A stretch of DNA of 64,000 nucleotides from Lepeophtheirus salmonis (lineage: Eukaryota > Arthropoda > Copepoda > Siphonostomatoida > Caligidae): NCBI RefSeq assembly GCF_016086655.4, contig NC_052132.2, positions 21,144,805 through 21,208,804 of the forward strand, given 5' to 3'. The notes beneath the pieces are model-generated. The model was given only the letters and a program-made list of their open reading frames with translations, was not told the DNA's origin and searched no databases. A program made the translations under genes and the position numbers. Below, in pieces: positions 12,601 to 26,132 of this stretch; position 1 is the first letter of the stretch, and each line of letters begins with the position of its first letter.

Positions 12601-13170
12601 TGGTGTATTTTCTCTTTCCTGGTGCCCATCTTTGATATGTGCTCAAAATAATAACAAAAATGTCTAAAAACTGTTATAATATAAAATTTAATCTTTTTAA
12701 CGCCATCCAGTTTAAGTCGTTTGCACTTATGGAATACGAGATACAACTTACCATAAACATCTATTAGAAAAACTTTTTTTTACTACACCTATTATTCAAT
12801 AAATAACATAACTATAAAATAAAGTTATTAAATAAATAACTTAATTAAACAAATGAAAAATAAAGGTGCTTAAACTCCTTCTGATATATAGGTTATTTTG
12901 TTCTTTTAAGGCATAACTCCTTCTCAATGAGATGTTTATTAATCATATGTCATTATATTAAAGTAAAATAATTGATCGTTCACTTATCTTGAAGGTATTA
13001 ATGTTTTTACTCAACATTAATTAAATAACAAATTAAGACCCAATAAATTGAAGTAATATAAGTCAATGTGTATTTAACATCTATCAATGTATAAAGCTAA
13101 TACATTATTAATGAATAAATATTTACTAAAAATAGATGAGAGTGAGACTAATTTGTTTCATAGTTATATA

Positions 13171-14406
13171 CAGGGTAGGGCAACAAAACGTGGACTGTTA
13201 AATAATGTATATTTTTTCATTACTATGAAAATGTTTTCTGATTATTTTTTGATATTTTATATCCACCGTCCTTTCTACATAAACAAACTATACTAATTAT
13301 TTAGTCATTTCCTCATCCCGAGTGAGCAACAAGCTAAAAGGCAGCGTATCTAAGATCTCCCAGATGCTAGAGTTGATGTGATGAAGATTACAGACATTGT
13401 TAAGTGTTCTAGGAGTCTAGATTTTCAGTTGGCCATGATGAAAAAAACGGATAAGGCCTCTCCAGGATGCCAGAAAGTAGAGAGTATAATTTAAAGAGGG
13501 GTACAAAGTTCTTATTAAGTTTGAAGAATAATATAAAGGAGGATCCCACAAAGTCGATGAATCGCCTCGCCAACGACTTCTCTGTGGCTCCTAGAACCAT
13601 CAGGAGGCTATAAAGCAAACATGGAATTAGTTTTTTTCACAAGTACCCCACGCCACCTTCTGGCAGAGGGCATGAAAACCAGGAAGCTCGAGAGGTGCAA
13701 GAAAATCCTCACATGGATCAAGGCAAATGAGTCATTTGTGAAAATTTTCTCGGACAAGAAGTTGATCAATTCTACAACCACCGGAAAGACTGCTGGCTTG
13801 CATAAACAAACGAAAAGGTCCAAGGGATTTACTACACCAAATATCTGGCCCAAACAATGGTCCTCGCCGTGGTGTCCTCTTATGGAAAGAAGATGCCTCC
13901 GTTCTTTTTCAAGGCTGGAGAGATAATTGGCCAGTGGGCTTACAAAAGGTGCATCTTGCCATAGCTGAAGACCAACTACCGGGAGGGTAACTATGTGTGG
14001 ACTCCGGACGGCTCCCTCTCCCACACTTCAACCAAGTGCCAAAAGTTATACACAGATAACATGGCTCGTTTTTAGTCCAAAGAGATATGACCCCCTTCCT
14101 CACCAGATTTGAACCCACAATACTTTTCTATGTGGGGCACTTTGGAGGGAAACCAAGAGAACCTCACACCTAAATGTGGGCTCACTGAAGTCATACCATG
14201 TGGCTGGATGGGACAACTTGTCAGATGAGTTTGCCATCAACTCCTGCATTGATAATGAAGGTGGTCATATTGAGTGAAAAAAGTTTTTCAAAAACTTAGT
14301 CTACATGTTTTGTTAACAACATTTTTTTGCCCATTATTGAAAATATTAAATTATTGATGTATTTCTAAATCCATCTTTCGAGTGCATGTTTTGCTGCCCT
14401 ACCTTG
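13171..14406 (+). mobile_element. Whole but inactive maT-like Tc1/mariner element
   Basis: A 1.24-kb element flanked by TA on both sides. The left end reads CAGGGTAGGGCAACAAAACG and the inverted right end CAAGGTAGGGCAGCAAAACA, a clear terminal inverted repeat. It contains a complete-length but broken transposase on the plus strand ending in the typical GGHIE stop. Terminal repeats plus TA target duplication place it in Tc1/mariner. Confidence 0.9.
13322..14277 (+). pseudogene. maT-like (DD37D) transposase, degraded
   Basis: In active relatives this protein binds the element ends and cuts and pastes the DNA. Recognisable blocks in order: an N-terminal helix-turn-helix (AKRQRI, ITDIVKCSRSL), SMNRLANDFSVAPRTIRRL, the first catalytic Asp in FVKIFSDKKL, MVLAVVSSYGKKMPPFFFKA, the second Asp in VWTPDGSLSHTSTKC, then PPSSPDLNPQYFSMWGTLEG, and a C-terminal DNEGGHIE followed by TGA. 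Thirty-seven residues separate the second Asp from the third catalytic position, hence DD37D. That third residue is Tyr instead of Asp (LNPQYF), and there are several stops and frameshifts, so it cannot be functional. The expected ATG is GTG here. Confidence 0.85.
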
Positions 14407-16639
14407 TATATCTAATATATCCTTGACTTTCATAAATATGTAATTACTAAATAATGTTGTTGTTGATAATAGTGAATGTGTTTTTCATCTAAGCTAATTT
14501 CTAACGTAAATACTTACACTATGTCTATTATTGAAAGATTATTTACACATGAAATTTGGATAGATAAATATTAATTGTTTTTTTTTTCAATATTACGAAC
14601 TAAAAAAACTAGTAAAAATTTTATAAAATCTTGTTTATTCTGAATTCATTATTATATTATAATAAAAATCAATAATTCAACATTTTGGGAGGTTCAATGA
14701 CTTATTCAGCCACTAACTTTGTTTGCTTCTACTTTTTTAATTTTCTATCTGAAACTCAATTAATTTTTGTCATTAAAAGCAGTTGCAACATTAGACGAGT
14801 GGTATTTAAAATATTCAAACGAATAAAAGCGTCGTTTGATATATCAAATAATTATAATTAACACGTATTATTCCCTGGTGATTCTATTAAAAATGAACAG
14901 TTAAGATAAAATGCAGTTATTTCAAAGTCTATTTGTGATAGAATAATGATTTTTAGGGTGGTTAAAGTACACATTTAGACAAATATTATTAATTAATTTT
15001 TTTATAAAAACAAAAGTATTGTGTTCACTTAACTCTCCATTAACAAAGTGGGGTTTTTATTTGTCTGGGGTATATTAAAATCCCAAATACATAAAAATGC
15101 TTGTTTTTCCATTGAATCTACATTATATCGCCAATGGTATGCTGCTAAAACATTAAACATCAGTCAATGCAATTCTTTATTCATCCGATAATGCTTTGTT
15201 TAGGATTTATTCGTATATTTAGATATTTTAATTATGGTTTACTGAATTTAATCAACTGTTTTCGTTCATTTTGATTCATTTGATTTTTTTTCCAATATGA
15301 GAACTAAGGCGAACAAAAAAAAAAATGATACAAATTTTAAATGACGTAATTATTAACTCAAATGAAAATAAACATGAAATTAATAATTAATTAATGATAA
15401 ATTGCTTGCTTTCTCTAATAAGCATAATATATAGAAATAATAATATTTTATTTTATGAAATCGAAGGAATATAGATTAATCAACTTATTAGTTACATTTC
15501 TTGAATTTGTTCACACAGGTGGAATTAAGTAAAAAAACTAGTTAAATCCTTTTAGTCCAGAAGGAATATGAGCAATACTTTTTCTCCCATTGATAAATGA
15601 TGATACTGAAATGTACGAAATGACAAAAAAAGTTTATGTACATTCGTATTTGAAAAGAATAGCATCAAATTTTTTCTTGACCACATCTCTAGTGGAAATG
15701 TTTTAGCCAAAGCCAAACCATTAGTATAAATTTATAAGTGAATTGTTCCTAAATGTTTGATTTGAGAATGGAGTATTTTAAAAAATAGTTTGTCTCTATT
15801 GGATTGTCTCAGTTACAAATATTTTGTTTATACAATAAAATTAGAAGATACATTTAGCAAATATAAATCTTTGATAAAAATTCCATTTTCTATAGAGTTG
15901 TATTTATTCATTACTCTAATTGTGTCTAAATTGAATACAAACCATCTGGAGGTATCATCTTTTTATTCATAAAACAAAGTTTCACGCTTAACTATTTATA
16001 AAAGCATCAATCCTTGCTTCCTTGAATCTAAAAGAATTTTCCATTTAAGAGCATCTGTAACATCTGTTGTTTTTTTTTCAAAAAATCTTTCTAATTTTCT
16101 TTAAAAAGTAATATTAATTCAACTTAAGATCCATCTAGTGTAAAAAATAATTTATTTATGTATGTATGAAAAGAACAAGGGAATATAATATACAAGAGCA
16201 CTGTATACAATGAAGGAAGTCTTGCAGGCGTTTAGCTCAACTTATATTAAAAAAAGGAAAAAAACTGGAAGTACTTTAATGGAAATTTAAGTTTTGCAAC
16301 CAGCTAAAGTGCTACGTAGCTCCTCAAGACCTTTTTTTTAAATCCAGGAATGGACGTAGCTCATGGACTTTAATGTGCTGGGGATAAATTATTCTTTTGA
16401 ACTCAATGTACGTAGGTTCCCACTCCGATCATTGCGATAGAAAAAATATACTTAATTGTCTTGCGATTGTTCGTATTATTATTTATGTATTCATAGTACT
16501 TAGTATGTATTACAAACGAGTAAATGAATACAGACCCATTCTTATATATACTACCGAAGAAGCAACACGTATTTTATTATATAATCTTTAAAGATTATTT
16601 AATACTTATATATTTTGTAATTATAAGTATCAACCATTT
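14407..16639. other. AT-rich non-coding DNA
   Basis: No gene recognised. The short frames at 15790-15972 and 16397-16591 look random. Confidence 0.55.
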
Positions 16640-16693
16640 ATGTATATGGACTTCACACAAGATTCCTAGGTTAGATGGAGTAAATGTAATACC
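16640..16693 (+). repeat. 54-bp dispersed repeat, copy 2
   Basis: Same orientation and near-identical to 5472-5525, with the shared core ACACAAGATTCCTAGG. Confidence 0.75.
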
Positions 16694-16844
16694 GTACTAA
16701 TTTTTGCTTATTTTTTATCAGGCAACTCCATATAACCAATTAATGGAACATTTAAAAAAAGAAAATCTCAATCTGTTATTATTATTTTTTTATTCTTGAG
16801 AAGAGAATGTCTAAGTATTGAGTTAGTAGCTAGGGGTGAGTGTG

Positions 16845-16882
16845 CTCATGAAAAACGGACGGTAACACCAAAGATTTGTTAT
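16845..16882 (+). repeat. Short dispersed repeat shared with 61018-61055
   Basis: Both copies read GCTCATGAAA, then ACGGA, then GTAACAC and GATTTGTT, with a few differences. They are short, and the family is unknown. Confidence 0.55.
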
Positions 16883-17619
16883 TTTCTATATTATTAGATA
16901 AAAATGTGTATGTTCGTCGACACCTAATATCTCTGGGGAATTCCGTGTACTACCGCTAGTAGTTGATATTTAAAAAAATGAGCTAATTAAAAAAAACTTC
17001 AAACTCAGTGTGGGGATTTTAAATCAGAAAAATTTAAGGATAGTGTATATTATGGTTTATTTTCTAAAGCTCATCAGTAATTCTAAAAAAAAAAATCCTC
17101 TTACATGACGGGGTCTATAGTGAATTCAATAATTCAAATCAAGCACCCCAAGCTTCAACCACAGCCTCCAACTTAGGCACTGAATCCTGCAGGAGCATGG
17201 ATGAGGAACTCCTAGTCAGTAATGGGCAGTGTCTAGAGAATAAAAGCTGCAAGGAGTGAACAATTTGCACAAGGATGCATTAAACGTCTCATAATTGATA
17301 ATTTTTTCTAGGATTTTGTTATTATCTCAAATGTGAGAATTGGTCTCATAAATGTTTGTGCAAAAAATGTGTCAAAATTAGAGGTGGTCTTTTAGGACCA
17401 CTTATTTTTATACGTTTTCGCTATCATTTATTATTTTGTTCGTTCTTATATAAAAGATAGCTTGGACCATATGCAGGTCTGTTTTATTTGACATTACCTT
17501 AAGGCCTCTACAATCAAAGCAACTGCAAGGTACTTGGATAAATGGGGAAAAAGTTTGTGAGTGTTTTTTATGAAGACAATACTCCTATTCGATCAGTATA
17601 TATAAACAAATATCAGATA

Positions 17620-18110
17620 CTTGAGTACATAAGATGCTTACATACAAATTTAAAAAAATTAACATACGACAACTTTACTTTAAAAAAGGTACACCTGGGC
17701 ATGCAAGAAAAATAAAACAATTTAGAAATTATCGAAAGTTTAAATGATGTGTATAACAAGGATATAAACAGTATGATAAACATACTTTAAAGACGGATTA
17801 ACACTTTTAAAATATCCAATTTAAAACTAATGGACAGAATTAAGGTTGTGAATCAGATAATAATTACGTAAATTGTTTTAAAGTGACAAAATAAACCTGA
17901 CTATAGGACACAAATTTATAAAAATATTCAAAGACGAATATTCAACGGCCATAAAAAACATAATAAGAGACAGAATACGGGAAATGTAAAGAAGGCTAGG
18001 AGCAATAAATAGTATACTATGAAGTGCATGCTTACTGAAAAGAAAAGAAAAATACAAAAGGGATCTTTTGGCAAGGATTATTGTGGGATAAAGAATAAAA
18101 GGTTCCTGGT
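17620..18110 (+). mobile_element. Possible L1/Tx1-type LINE C-terminal remnant
   Basis: Plus-strand fragments such as INTFKISNLKLMDRIKVVNQ (about 17795-17860) resemble the region after the reverse transcriptase domain of L1/Tx1-like ORF2 proteins, where a segment of the type W-K-x-R-x-L-S-L-x-G-R-I occurs. The following sequence (YKNIQRRIFNG) fits loosely. Frames are broken throughout. This is weaker than the LINE call at 22542-23131 and could be chance in AT-rich sequence. Confidence 0.3.
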
Positions 18111-19657
18111 ACGGAAATCACTTTAAAACAAAATTAATAATCCTAGAGTCTAGTCAAAAATTTAGATCTAGAGTCGAAAGATGAGAGAAATGTCCAATGT
18201 AACAGTAGAGTTCCAAAAGTTGACAATTGCGGCTGTAAGGAAGATGAAATCGAAAAAACATTGCTAAAGGAGCTCCAAAAAAGGACCAAATTTGTGCATG
18301 ATATACAGAAATAATATCGTTAGATTCAATGACAAACACGGGGATTATCCCAAATCCTTTCTAAGACCTGATTGAAAGAAAAAAAATATTTTCATAAATT
18401 TAGTAACATTTTATAAATACGATAATATTCGTATATTATATACTAGATGCAATGGTGATACAGAAATAACATTATTAAAGTGGTAAACTATGATTTGAGT
18501 TTTATCAAACATGTCCAAACTTCCAATGTCAAATATCTTAAGTTCAAGGCTAGCCTTTCAGCTAGTGTCATACGACTACTTATATATTCAATATTATAAT
18601 ATTGAATCCTACACATTGAATTAATATACCAATGAGATAAGAGAGTCAAACCATCCACAATGCTTTATTTCCCTAAAAATGCAGCCAAAACTATAAAAAT
18701 TGATATATATATATATTTATTTTTATAATTCCAGTTATTATTTAAGTTAGATATAACTTATTTATCAAAAATATATGAACTTCAACTGATTTCATATAAA
18801 TTTTTCTTTATATATATAAAAAAAATTGAAAAATAATTTATTGCTTGCTAAAAGGCAAATAAACGAAATCTAATCTATCTCATCAGATTCATGGTTTACT
18901 TTATCACTATAAATATTGATCTAGTACCTGCCAATCACTTTTGAATTATATTTTCGAAGATGAGAGATTAAGGGGTCACTGCATATAAGAAAATGGCAAA
19001 TCTGATCTGTAAGGATATTAATTCTTGATGATTTGCCTTCAGCGATTATGTCTGGCATTTATAATTTCTTAATTTAATGCTTCTCCAGAATAAAGACCAA
19101 TTGGATAAACAGATGACTCAATTACTTGTTTTTCATGCATAAATACTTTATTTATAGAGGGAGGCATAATAAATATTGTAATATTGCTTGATTGACTAGA
19201 GGGAAACATGCTCATTGTAGGGGGTATCGCCCAAAATAAAAATTGAGAAAGGAAAGATTTAATTATGAGGAAAGTTGTGTCAACATGTGTCTTGGCAATA
19301 GAAAGGAAGATAGATACATATATTTTTGGGGCACCTACTTTTTATATCAACAGTGCGCGCACAAGCCTTTATTGCTTCTTGAACCCTTGGGAAATCCCTT
19401 GATAACTTTTGTAATTGATAGTACACATATTTTTTATCAATGTAATTTTTTTAAATGACGCATAACAAAAAAAAAACATCATATGAAAACCTTTGAGCCC
19501 CATATATTTATCTACGTTTATTTTTATTGTCAAGACGCAAATTTTGCCACGGGTAAATCCTTGCTATCTTAATTTTTGTTTTAGATGATACCCTCTCAAT
19601 TGTTCAATCTTGCATTACACTATCAAGCAAAATCGTTATTGTGGCAAAGTGCGCTAA
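18111..19657. other. AT-rich non-coding DNA
   Basis: No gene recognised; contains short TA-rich runs near 18705-18720 and 18810-18820. Confidence 0.5.
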
Positions 19658-19806
19658 ATTTTATGGATTTGGAGTTTTGAGTTAATACTTGAAAGACTTT
19701 ACAAAAGACATTGAACTCTACTTAGATCTTGTAAATAACAATCTTCATTGTATTTGGCAAACTTTCCTCCACAATAAGAAACAGAAAAAAGACCTGTGTT
19801 AGACAA
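19658..19806 (+). repeat. 149-bp direct duplication, copy 1
   Basis: Matches 26133-26281 at all but two bases of 149, in the same orientation, 6.3 kb apart. Homology begins at ATTTTATGGATTTGGAG and ends at AGACAA on both sides. No terminal inverted repeats or coding content are visible. Near-identity in otherwise diverged DNA indicates a recent copy. Confidence 0.95.
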
Positions 19807-22541
19807 AGTTTAATTCATTACTAGAGATGGGGTTTTTGAAAGAACTCGAGTAAAAAGGTGGGAGCAAGACATATTGAATTACTTAATGAAGATCATTGTT
19901 AATATGATGCTACCTGTTAAATGATTTGGAGGGGGGAGGGAAGAAAATGAATTACTGCTATAAAGAGAGAACTTTTACCATATAAAATAGCAATAGTACA
20001 GGAAAAGTATCAAAATTATAATTAAATTTATATATACTTACTTTATTATGCATTTTCAAACCATTTTATAATACAGATCCCTTCTTTATTCATTAATATA
20101 ATCCCTTTAGCTAAAATTTACATTCTGCTTTTGTATTAGATTACAATTTATAAATCCTTGTCTTTTATTAGTGTTCTGAACATTAATTTGTTGAACTCGA
20201 ATGATATCTTAGGATGTGACTGTCTGAATTATTATGGATACCGGTGTATGATCATTTCGTAAGTATTAGTTTCGTGGAGCCTCATTTCAACAAATTTTTC
20301 AATAAATTAGCATTGTACAGGGTATACATTTATTGTATCTCGCAACCTTCCTAAGAAAAAACAAACAAACAGAAATAAGTCTAAGATCAGTTCGTAGTTA
20401 GATACTATAGAATGAACTATTATTAACGGTTGGCAATGGCGAAAAAGTTTAAAAAAAGCTCATTTAAAATCAACCTATGAACGTTTAGAACACAAATAAA
20501 GGTAAAAAAAGTAGAAAAGTAGAAGTCTGACAACAAAATACAGAGTACGTTTTTGAGTTAATAAGGCTATGTAGTGTGTATAATCAAATCTATGAATTTT
20601 TTGTCATATATAAAACCAAACTTTTAAATAATTACCTTTCATTGTATTATTACTAACAAATTCTTCTTTGTTGATGATGTATTATCAATATTTTTGGCAT
20701 AGGATGACCCCTAAATCTAAAATCTTACGTCATCATTATCAGGTGCACCTTTCAAGATCACACATGAGCATACTACATAAATCATATTACAAAGTATTAT
20801 GCCTTATTGATCAATGAGGATTAAGTTTTACAGATGAGAGAGTCATATCTGTATTCAAGTGCGAGTCCATATGTCTACGAGTTTGGGTAAATAAAAAAAA
20901 TGGTTCATGTCTTTAAATGAATACAACACCTCTGGAGACGAACGAAAGAAATGCATTAAGGGAATGGATAAGTATCACGGAGTTAAATATCTCCAAAAAC
21001 TCAAAGAATATTTAAGACGCAAAGTTTGATAGCACGGTTTCATTATATGTAGATGGAAGGTTTGGTGATATATAATTGAATAACAAAAACATCAATCTTA
21101 TCTATTTATGAATAGGATTTTTTTAATTTCACAAAAAAGAAAAGTTGCATTTTATGCTCCTATGAATTAATATTTTAGTTTAACATTACTTTCGAAGACA
21201 GCAAAGAACTTTATTAATGACAAAAAACTACAACAATGCAGACAGACAGATCACAAATATGATAAAAATGACAATAAAACTTTTCAGGGAATTACAATAT
21301 AATTATTATATATTTGAAGAAGAAGAAAAAATTATACTGGATAACATAAAACAAAATAATTTGGCTATCGAGATCAATTTTTAAATGTCTTCCTCTGGAC
21401 TCTTCAAAGTCTTGTTGTGAGAACGATTACCAAAGTATCAAAATCGAACTTTGTTTTATCTTTTTTAGAAAAGAAAATGTCGATTTGGAATTATGAGGTT
21501 GAAATTGACCTTTTTCGGGCTTTTGTGCTGTTAATAATATAATATAGCAAAATGAAACCCTTGTTGAACAAAAGAGAGAAATTACAAATCGTTGAGCACT
21601 TACAAGAATAATTAAAAAAAATATGCATAAAAAGTACAAATTTTGACATTTAAATAAATGAAAAATGCATAAAAATAGTTTTTAAGTAAATATTTTCAGA
21701 TTTCTAAAATATTTTTACAATTTTTTTATCTTTTTCTGAATTTAAGAAAATGCCTTGAAAGTATAAAAAAATGACAAAAAATAAACTTTTTCTTTAAATT
21801 CTAATAAATTCTTTATTTTTGCTGACTGTGAAAAAATAATAGTTTGTCGTAAAGTGAAAACATATTATTTTATATTAAAAAAAAGAACACCATACAAAAA
21901 TGATATTTTAAAAATTATAGTACATTTGTTACTTGAAAAAATATTTTTGTATATTAATTAAGGTATAAAAAGATAGCTAAGACCGTCAAATTTAAAAAAA
22001 AAGATTCAACCAATAAAAAAAAGATCAAAGGTGGAAAGACTGATTAAAAAACTAGTCCTAAAAACGATTGAATATTACTTCTACAAATAATTTCCTAATT
22101 AGTGTACAATTCAACTGTCCTAATTTTATAAGGATCTAACTTGCTAGTTTTATGAAACCAATCAAAAACTAATTATTAATACTTTTTATAGGTTTAAGCT
22201 TTTGAGTAGGAAAAAAATGAGTAAAAAAGTTATTGCATTTTGTGCAAAATTTTATGTTATAAAGAGTAAGGATTAAACTTAACAACAATGAGGACTTATC
22301 ACACTCATGATAACAAATTGTACCACAATGGAATTTAAAAAATCCGGAAAATTATATTGATATTTAAAACAGATGGTAAAATTTCTGAAAATCCAAAAAA
22401 TATATTGGATGAAATTGATTGTTTGGATATTGAATAAATACATTACATGGTAAAATAACAATGTAGACTTTTGCTATGACTATGTTAGTGAAATGCATAG
22501 CTCCTTCAGTGTCTCTGCAGAAAACAACAATATCATTCTAT
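19807..22541. other. AT-rich DNA with dispersed repeat fragments
   Basis: No gene recognised. It contains one copy of repeat family R2 at 20470-20570 (listed separately). A GAAGAAGAAGAAAAAAT-containing stretch at 21315-21360 has a similar stretch at 24867-24912. Confidence 0.5.
20470..20570 (+). repeat. Dispersed repeat family R2, copy
   Basis: Shares GAACGTTTAGAACAC, AGTAGAA and TCTGACAACAAAATACA with 39075-39150 (GTTCAGAACAC, CTGACAACAAAATACATGG). Related copies lie at 27485-27610 and, more weakly, 29185-29295. It could be a SINE family, but I could not show Pol III boxes convincingly. Confidence 0.6.
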
Positions 22542-23131
22542 GTTGAAGAAATAAAAACAGCTATTGTCAACAACACTAAATTAACAACGTTAAATAAAGC
22601 ACCTGGCCCCTCTTGATTTACTTTTGAATTTTATAAAAAATATCGAAGCAAATTGGTTCCCATTCCTCTTTCTTTTTATGAAACGATTATGTCAACTGAA
22701 TATTTTCTTAGTTTTGCATCTGAAGGAAATATTAATTTAATTTCAAAACCCAATAAAGATCCTAGATATTTAGATAAACCACGTCGTTTAACAATGCAAT
22801 ATATAAAATTTTATCCTAGGTTCTTGATAATAGGTTTAGTATACTTTTGAAGAAAAAAAATTGTACTCTGCTCAGTATGGTTTCGTTTAAGGCAAAATAA
22901 TGGACAATAAAAACCATATTAGAATATAATAAGAATGTATCACTAATGGCAATTCATTTCACTAAAGCTATTGATACCCTATCTCACAAATATATAATCC
23001 AGAGCCATTACAGAAAGGTTTTTGGACACTATATTATTCAAATCTTGGTGTTATCCTATCTAGAACTCGAACGTGGTTTCAATATGGAACTCAAAAATGA
23101 TTCTTTTATTTTAGAGCACTCACTTAATTAG
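22542..23131 (+). mobile_element. LINE reverse transcriptase remnant (L1/Tx1 type)
   Basis: The plus strand encodes EEIKTAIVNNTKLTTLNKAPGPS, then (after a stop) FTFEFYKKYRSKLVPIPL, then ASEGNINLISKPNKDPRYLD, followed after frame changes by AQYGFV and AIHFTKAIDTLSHKYI. This is the order of the N-terminal reverse transcriptase blocks of L1/Tx1-like ORF2: KAPGPDGF, FYKKF, the I-x-L-I-x-K-x-x-K-D-P block, the QxGF block and DxxKAFDxxxH. The first catalytic Asp region is altered (FTKAID in place of the usual DFEKAFD). The YxDD block is absent, so the copy is truncated at its 3' side. Stops and frameshifts show it is dead. Confidence 0.8.
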
Positions 23132-26100
23132 ATTTAAAAAAAAAAAATGATGCAAATTCTTTGATCTATGTTTTTCAATAGCCAAAAATTGCCGAATACC
23201 CGGAATACTTCAAACTTTTATGCCTCTCACATACAAAGTAATTATATTTTTTAACTGAAATATTATATATATGTTCGTGCCGAGTGTAGTAACATAAGAA
23301 AATTGAGCATACCAAATGTACCTTGCCTGCAAAATTTGGAAAAGTTATCTTACTTTTTGAACGCACCTCGTTTATAAATGTCAAATAATGGCAAAATATA
23401 TATATATATATATATATATGGTACGCATTCTCGAACGTTCCAAATTGTCAAACACTTAACGGTTAAGTTGCAACAATTTTTTAGTACTTCAACCTAAAAT
23501 ATCAAATATGTAATTTTGACACATTGCTGAATATTATCAATAAATTTCAAATCGATTGATAATATATTTTTCGAGAATCAAAAGTTTAAAGTCCGAGATT
23601 TTAATAATTTGCAGTTAAAATTCAACACTTATATATTTTATTTATTTGCTGCATTTTGTCATATTTTTTGCAAAATGATAATTGTCTGATAATATGAACC
23701 AAATAATTGACAAATTCACATTATTGGACAGTGTTTCTAGTTATTAGTTAGTGAATGAAGCCTTTCTAAGCAAAGATGATAGCTTGGATTTTGTAGAAGG
23801 TAATGCAAATAAGTCTAGAGGAGAGAGTGCTGTATTAATTAATAATTATTATTGATAAATGAAACCAAAGAATGTAAAAGGCTAGAACATCAACTAAATG
23901 ATAAATCTTGATTGTTAAGGTAAATGAAAGATTTATAGTTGGAGTCAATTCTTCTTCATAATGGCTCATCATATTATCAGAATAACATAAATTTTGATTT
24001 GGAAGAGTCTCAATGAAATATAGGCTCGTATTGGAAACGAGGATTTAACTTGCTGGAGTTGACAATAAGATGCAAACAAGACCAGATAATTATACAACAT
24101 GTTTGAAGAGTTGATAATTTCCCAAGGTTCCATGAGTTGAAGTTAAGCGACTCGGACTCATAGACTTCATACGATAGTTAGCTAGAGTTAGAATAAAAGC
24201 CAAGTAGAGATTTAACCGTGAATCGGATATTGGATGTATCCATGGAATAGATGGCATCATATCGCAGAACTGGGTCCATTATATTCCTTTCCGAAACGGA
24301 ATTGAAAACACGGATAGGATCCTTTATAAATCATACTAATACAACTAAAGAAGGACGATTCTTACTTTTCTAATTTATGTACCGTGTGTCTGTTTCTCTC
24401 TCTATTCATTCTCGTAAGATAATATGAGATCCTTCATCCCAAGGATTGCCAAATAATTAGGGGTTCCCATGTGTACAAGAGTAGGTAGGTTGTACTTTGA
24501 ATTTTATCCATCAAAGAGGAAAATATTAAAACCAGTATTGACAGTCGTAATTCTATTTTTCTCCTATATTTTTGCTATTTCATGGTGTCCAAAATCAAAC
24601 AACATGATTTGAACAACGTCCGAAGTTAAAAATTTTAATTTGAAACTGTCTGAATTTTTGAATTCTGGGGATTTTTTGAATCAGTTTTTAAATCATTAAT
24701 AATTCCTCCTAATTCGATGTTTTAATGAAAATATTCTGATAACATATTACTAACATATTTGTTAATGTGTTTATTTTAAAAAATCTCAAATATAACGCAC
24801 GATGTCTGTAAGCCCATGAACGTAAACCTATCTTCAATATGTCCGACGATGCGTAACTCCACCAATGTATAATTGAAGAAGAAGAAAAAATACTGGAAAA
24901 TAACATAAGTGCACAAGATAAAATAAAGTTCAAAATTTTTGATTTTGTTAAAATTGCCAATAATTTTATACAGAACCATGAAGTATGTAGTGCAATAAAG
25001 ATTATTTTTATGTTTTTATAGGAAAAAACAGTTAGAAAACCTCTATATCAATATATTAGCTAAAATTTATAAACTAGTCAAATACTTGAGACACAAATTT
25101 CAGAAAATTAAATGTGTGTAATAATTCATTTATTTAGCTTTAAAAGTTCATTTAATAGCTCGTTGACATCGATCTTAAATTCTTTCATATTTCAAAACTC
25201 AATATGAATATTAAAAAAAAGCCTGCAAAACGGCATCCACAAAAAATTCAAACGTAGGTATTTGAACTAAATAATGTGCTACAGTTTAATTACATTCTTA
25301 TTAAAGTAGTCAAAAATTACACCATTGTCAAGTTATCCATTGAATATTCAAATTTAACTTTTATTATTCTTTTTTTATTTTAAGAACACGGTCCTAAACA
25401 TAAACTAGAAATTTAAAAAACAAAAATTTAAAATTTAAAAAAAAAAAATTAAAAATTAAAAAAAAAAACATTTTTGTATTATTTTATATTTTTGAATAAG
25501 TTTTTAATAAATGAGTATTGATATAGTTAAATATTTTTTATATAATTCATTTCATATTAATGTACACATATACAATCGAATAATTAATATTAATTTTACA
25601 TTTGGAGTGTAATAAACACATTTTTTTATAACAAAATAAAATGTGTCACCAAGGGACAAAAGTAATTTATGTCAACATGGTAAAAAGATCAATAATGTAA
25701 TTAATAGGGTTTTTGATTGCATCATTCTAACCTTAATTTTAAAGTAATCAAAATGAATGGGTAGATAAGGAATTACGTAAATTACTCGAGTCTATATTTT
25801 GAAGATTAACAATTTAATATGAGTTCAAAATTAAAGATTTGAAATTTGACATTAATGTGAAAGGACTTTTTTAGGAATTTTCTCATAATCCATTTTTTCA
25901 GTCGATATTAAATACTTTTCAAAGTACATTCTATTGGGAAATAATTCAAAATTCTAGATAGCAAAAACATCAAAATAGTAGCAATTAATAAGTTGAGATT
26001 TGATAGGGTCCATTATTTTTGATTTATTTTGGTAAATAATTTATACTGGATTAACGAAAAGCCTTCAGACTCAAATCAACAAATAAATAATTATGAAAGA

Positions 26101-26132
26101 AATATGAGATGGCAATTGGACTCGATAAAAAT
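23132..26132. other. AT-rich non-coding DNA
   Basis: No gene recognised. It contains an (AT)12 microsatellite at 23397-23420, a low-complexity A-rich stretch at 25410-25480, and patches of slightly higher GC near 24120-24330 without a recognisable frame. Confidence 0.5.
23397..23420. repeat. (AT)12 microsatellite
   Basis: Perfect dinucleotide repeat. Confidence 0.95.

Noticed and set aside
13608..14118. Minus-strand frames of 138 and 69 codons
   Set aside because: They are antisense to the maT transposase remnant, whose motifs lie on the plus strand.
17130..17300. Minus-strand fragment with PKLEAVVEAWGA resembling a transposase C-terminus
   Set aside because: Only about a dozen residues resemble the family and no other block is readable nearby.
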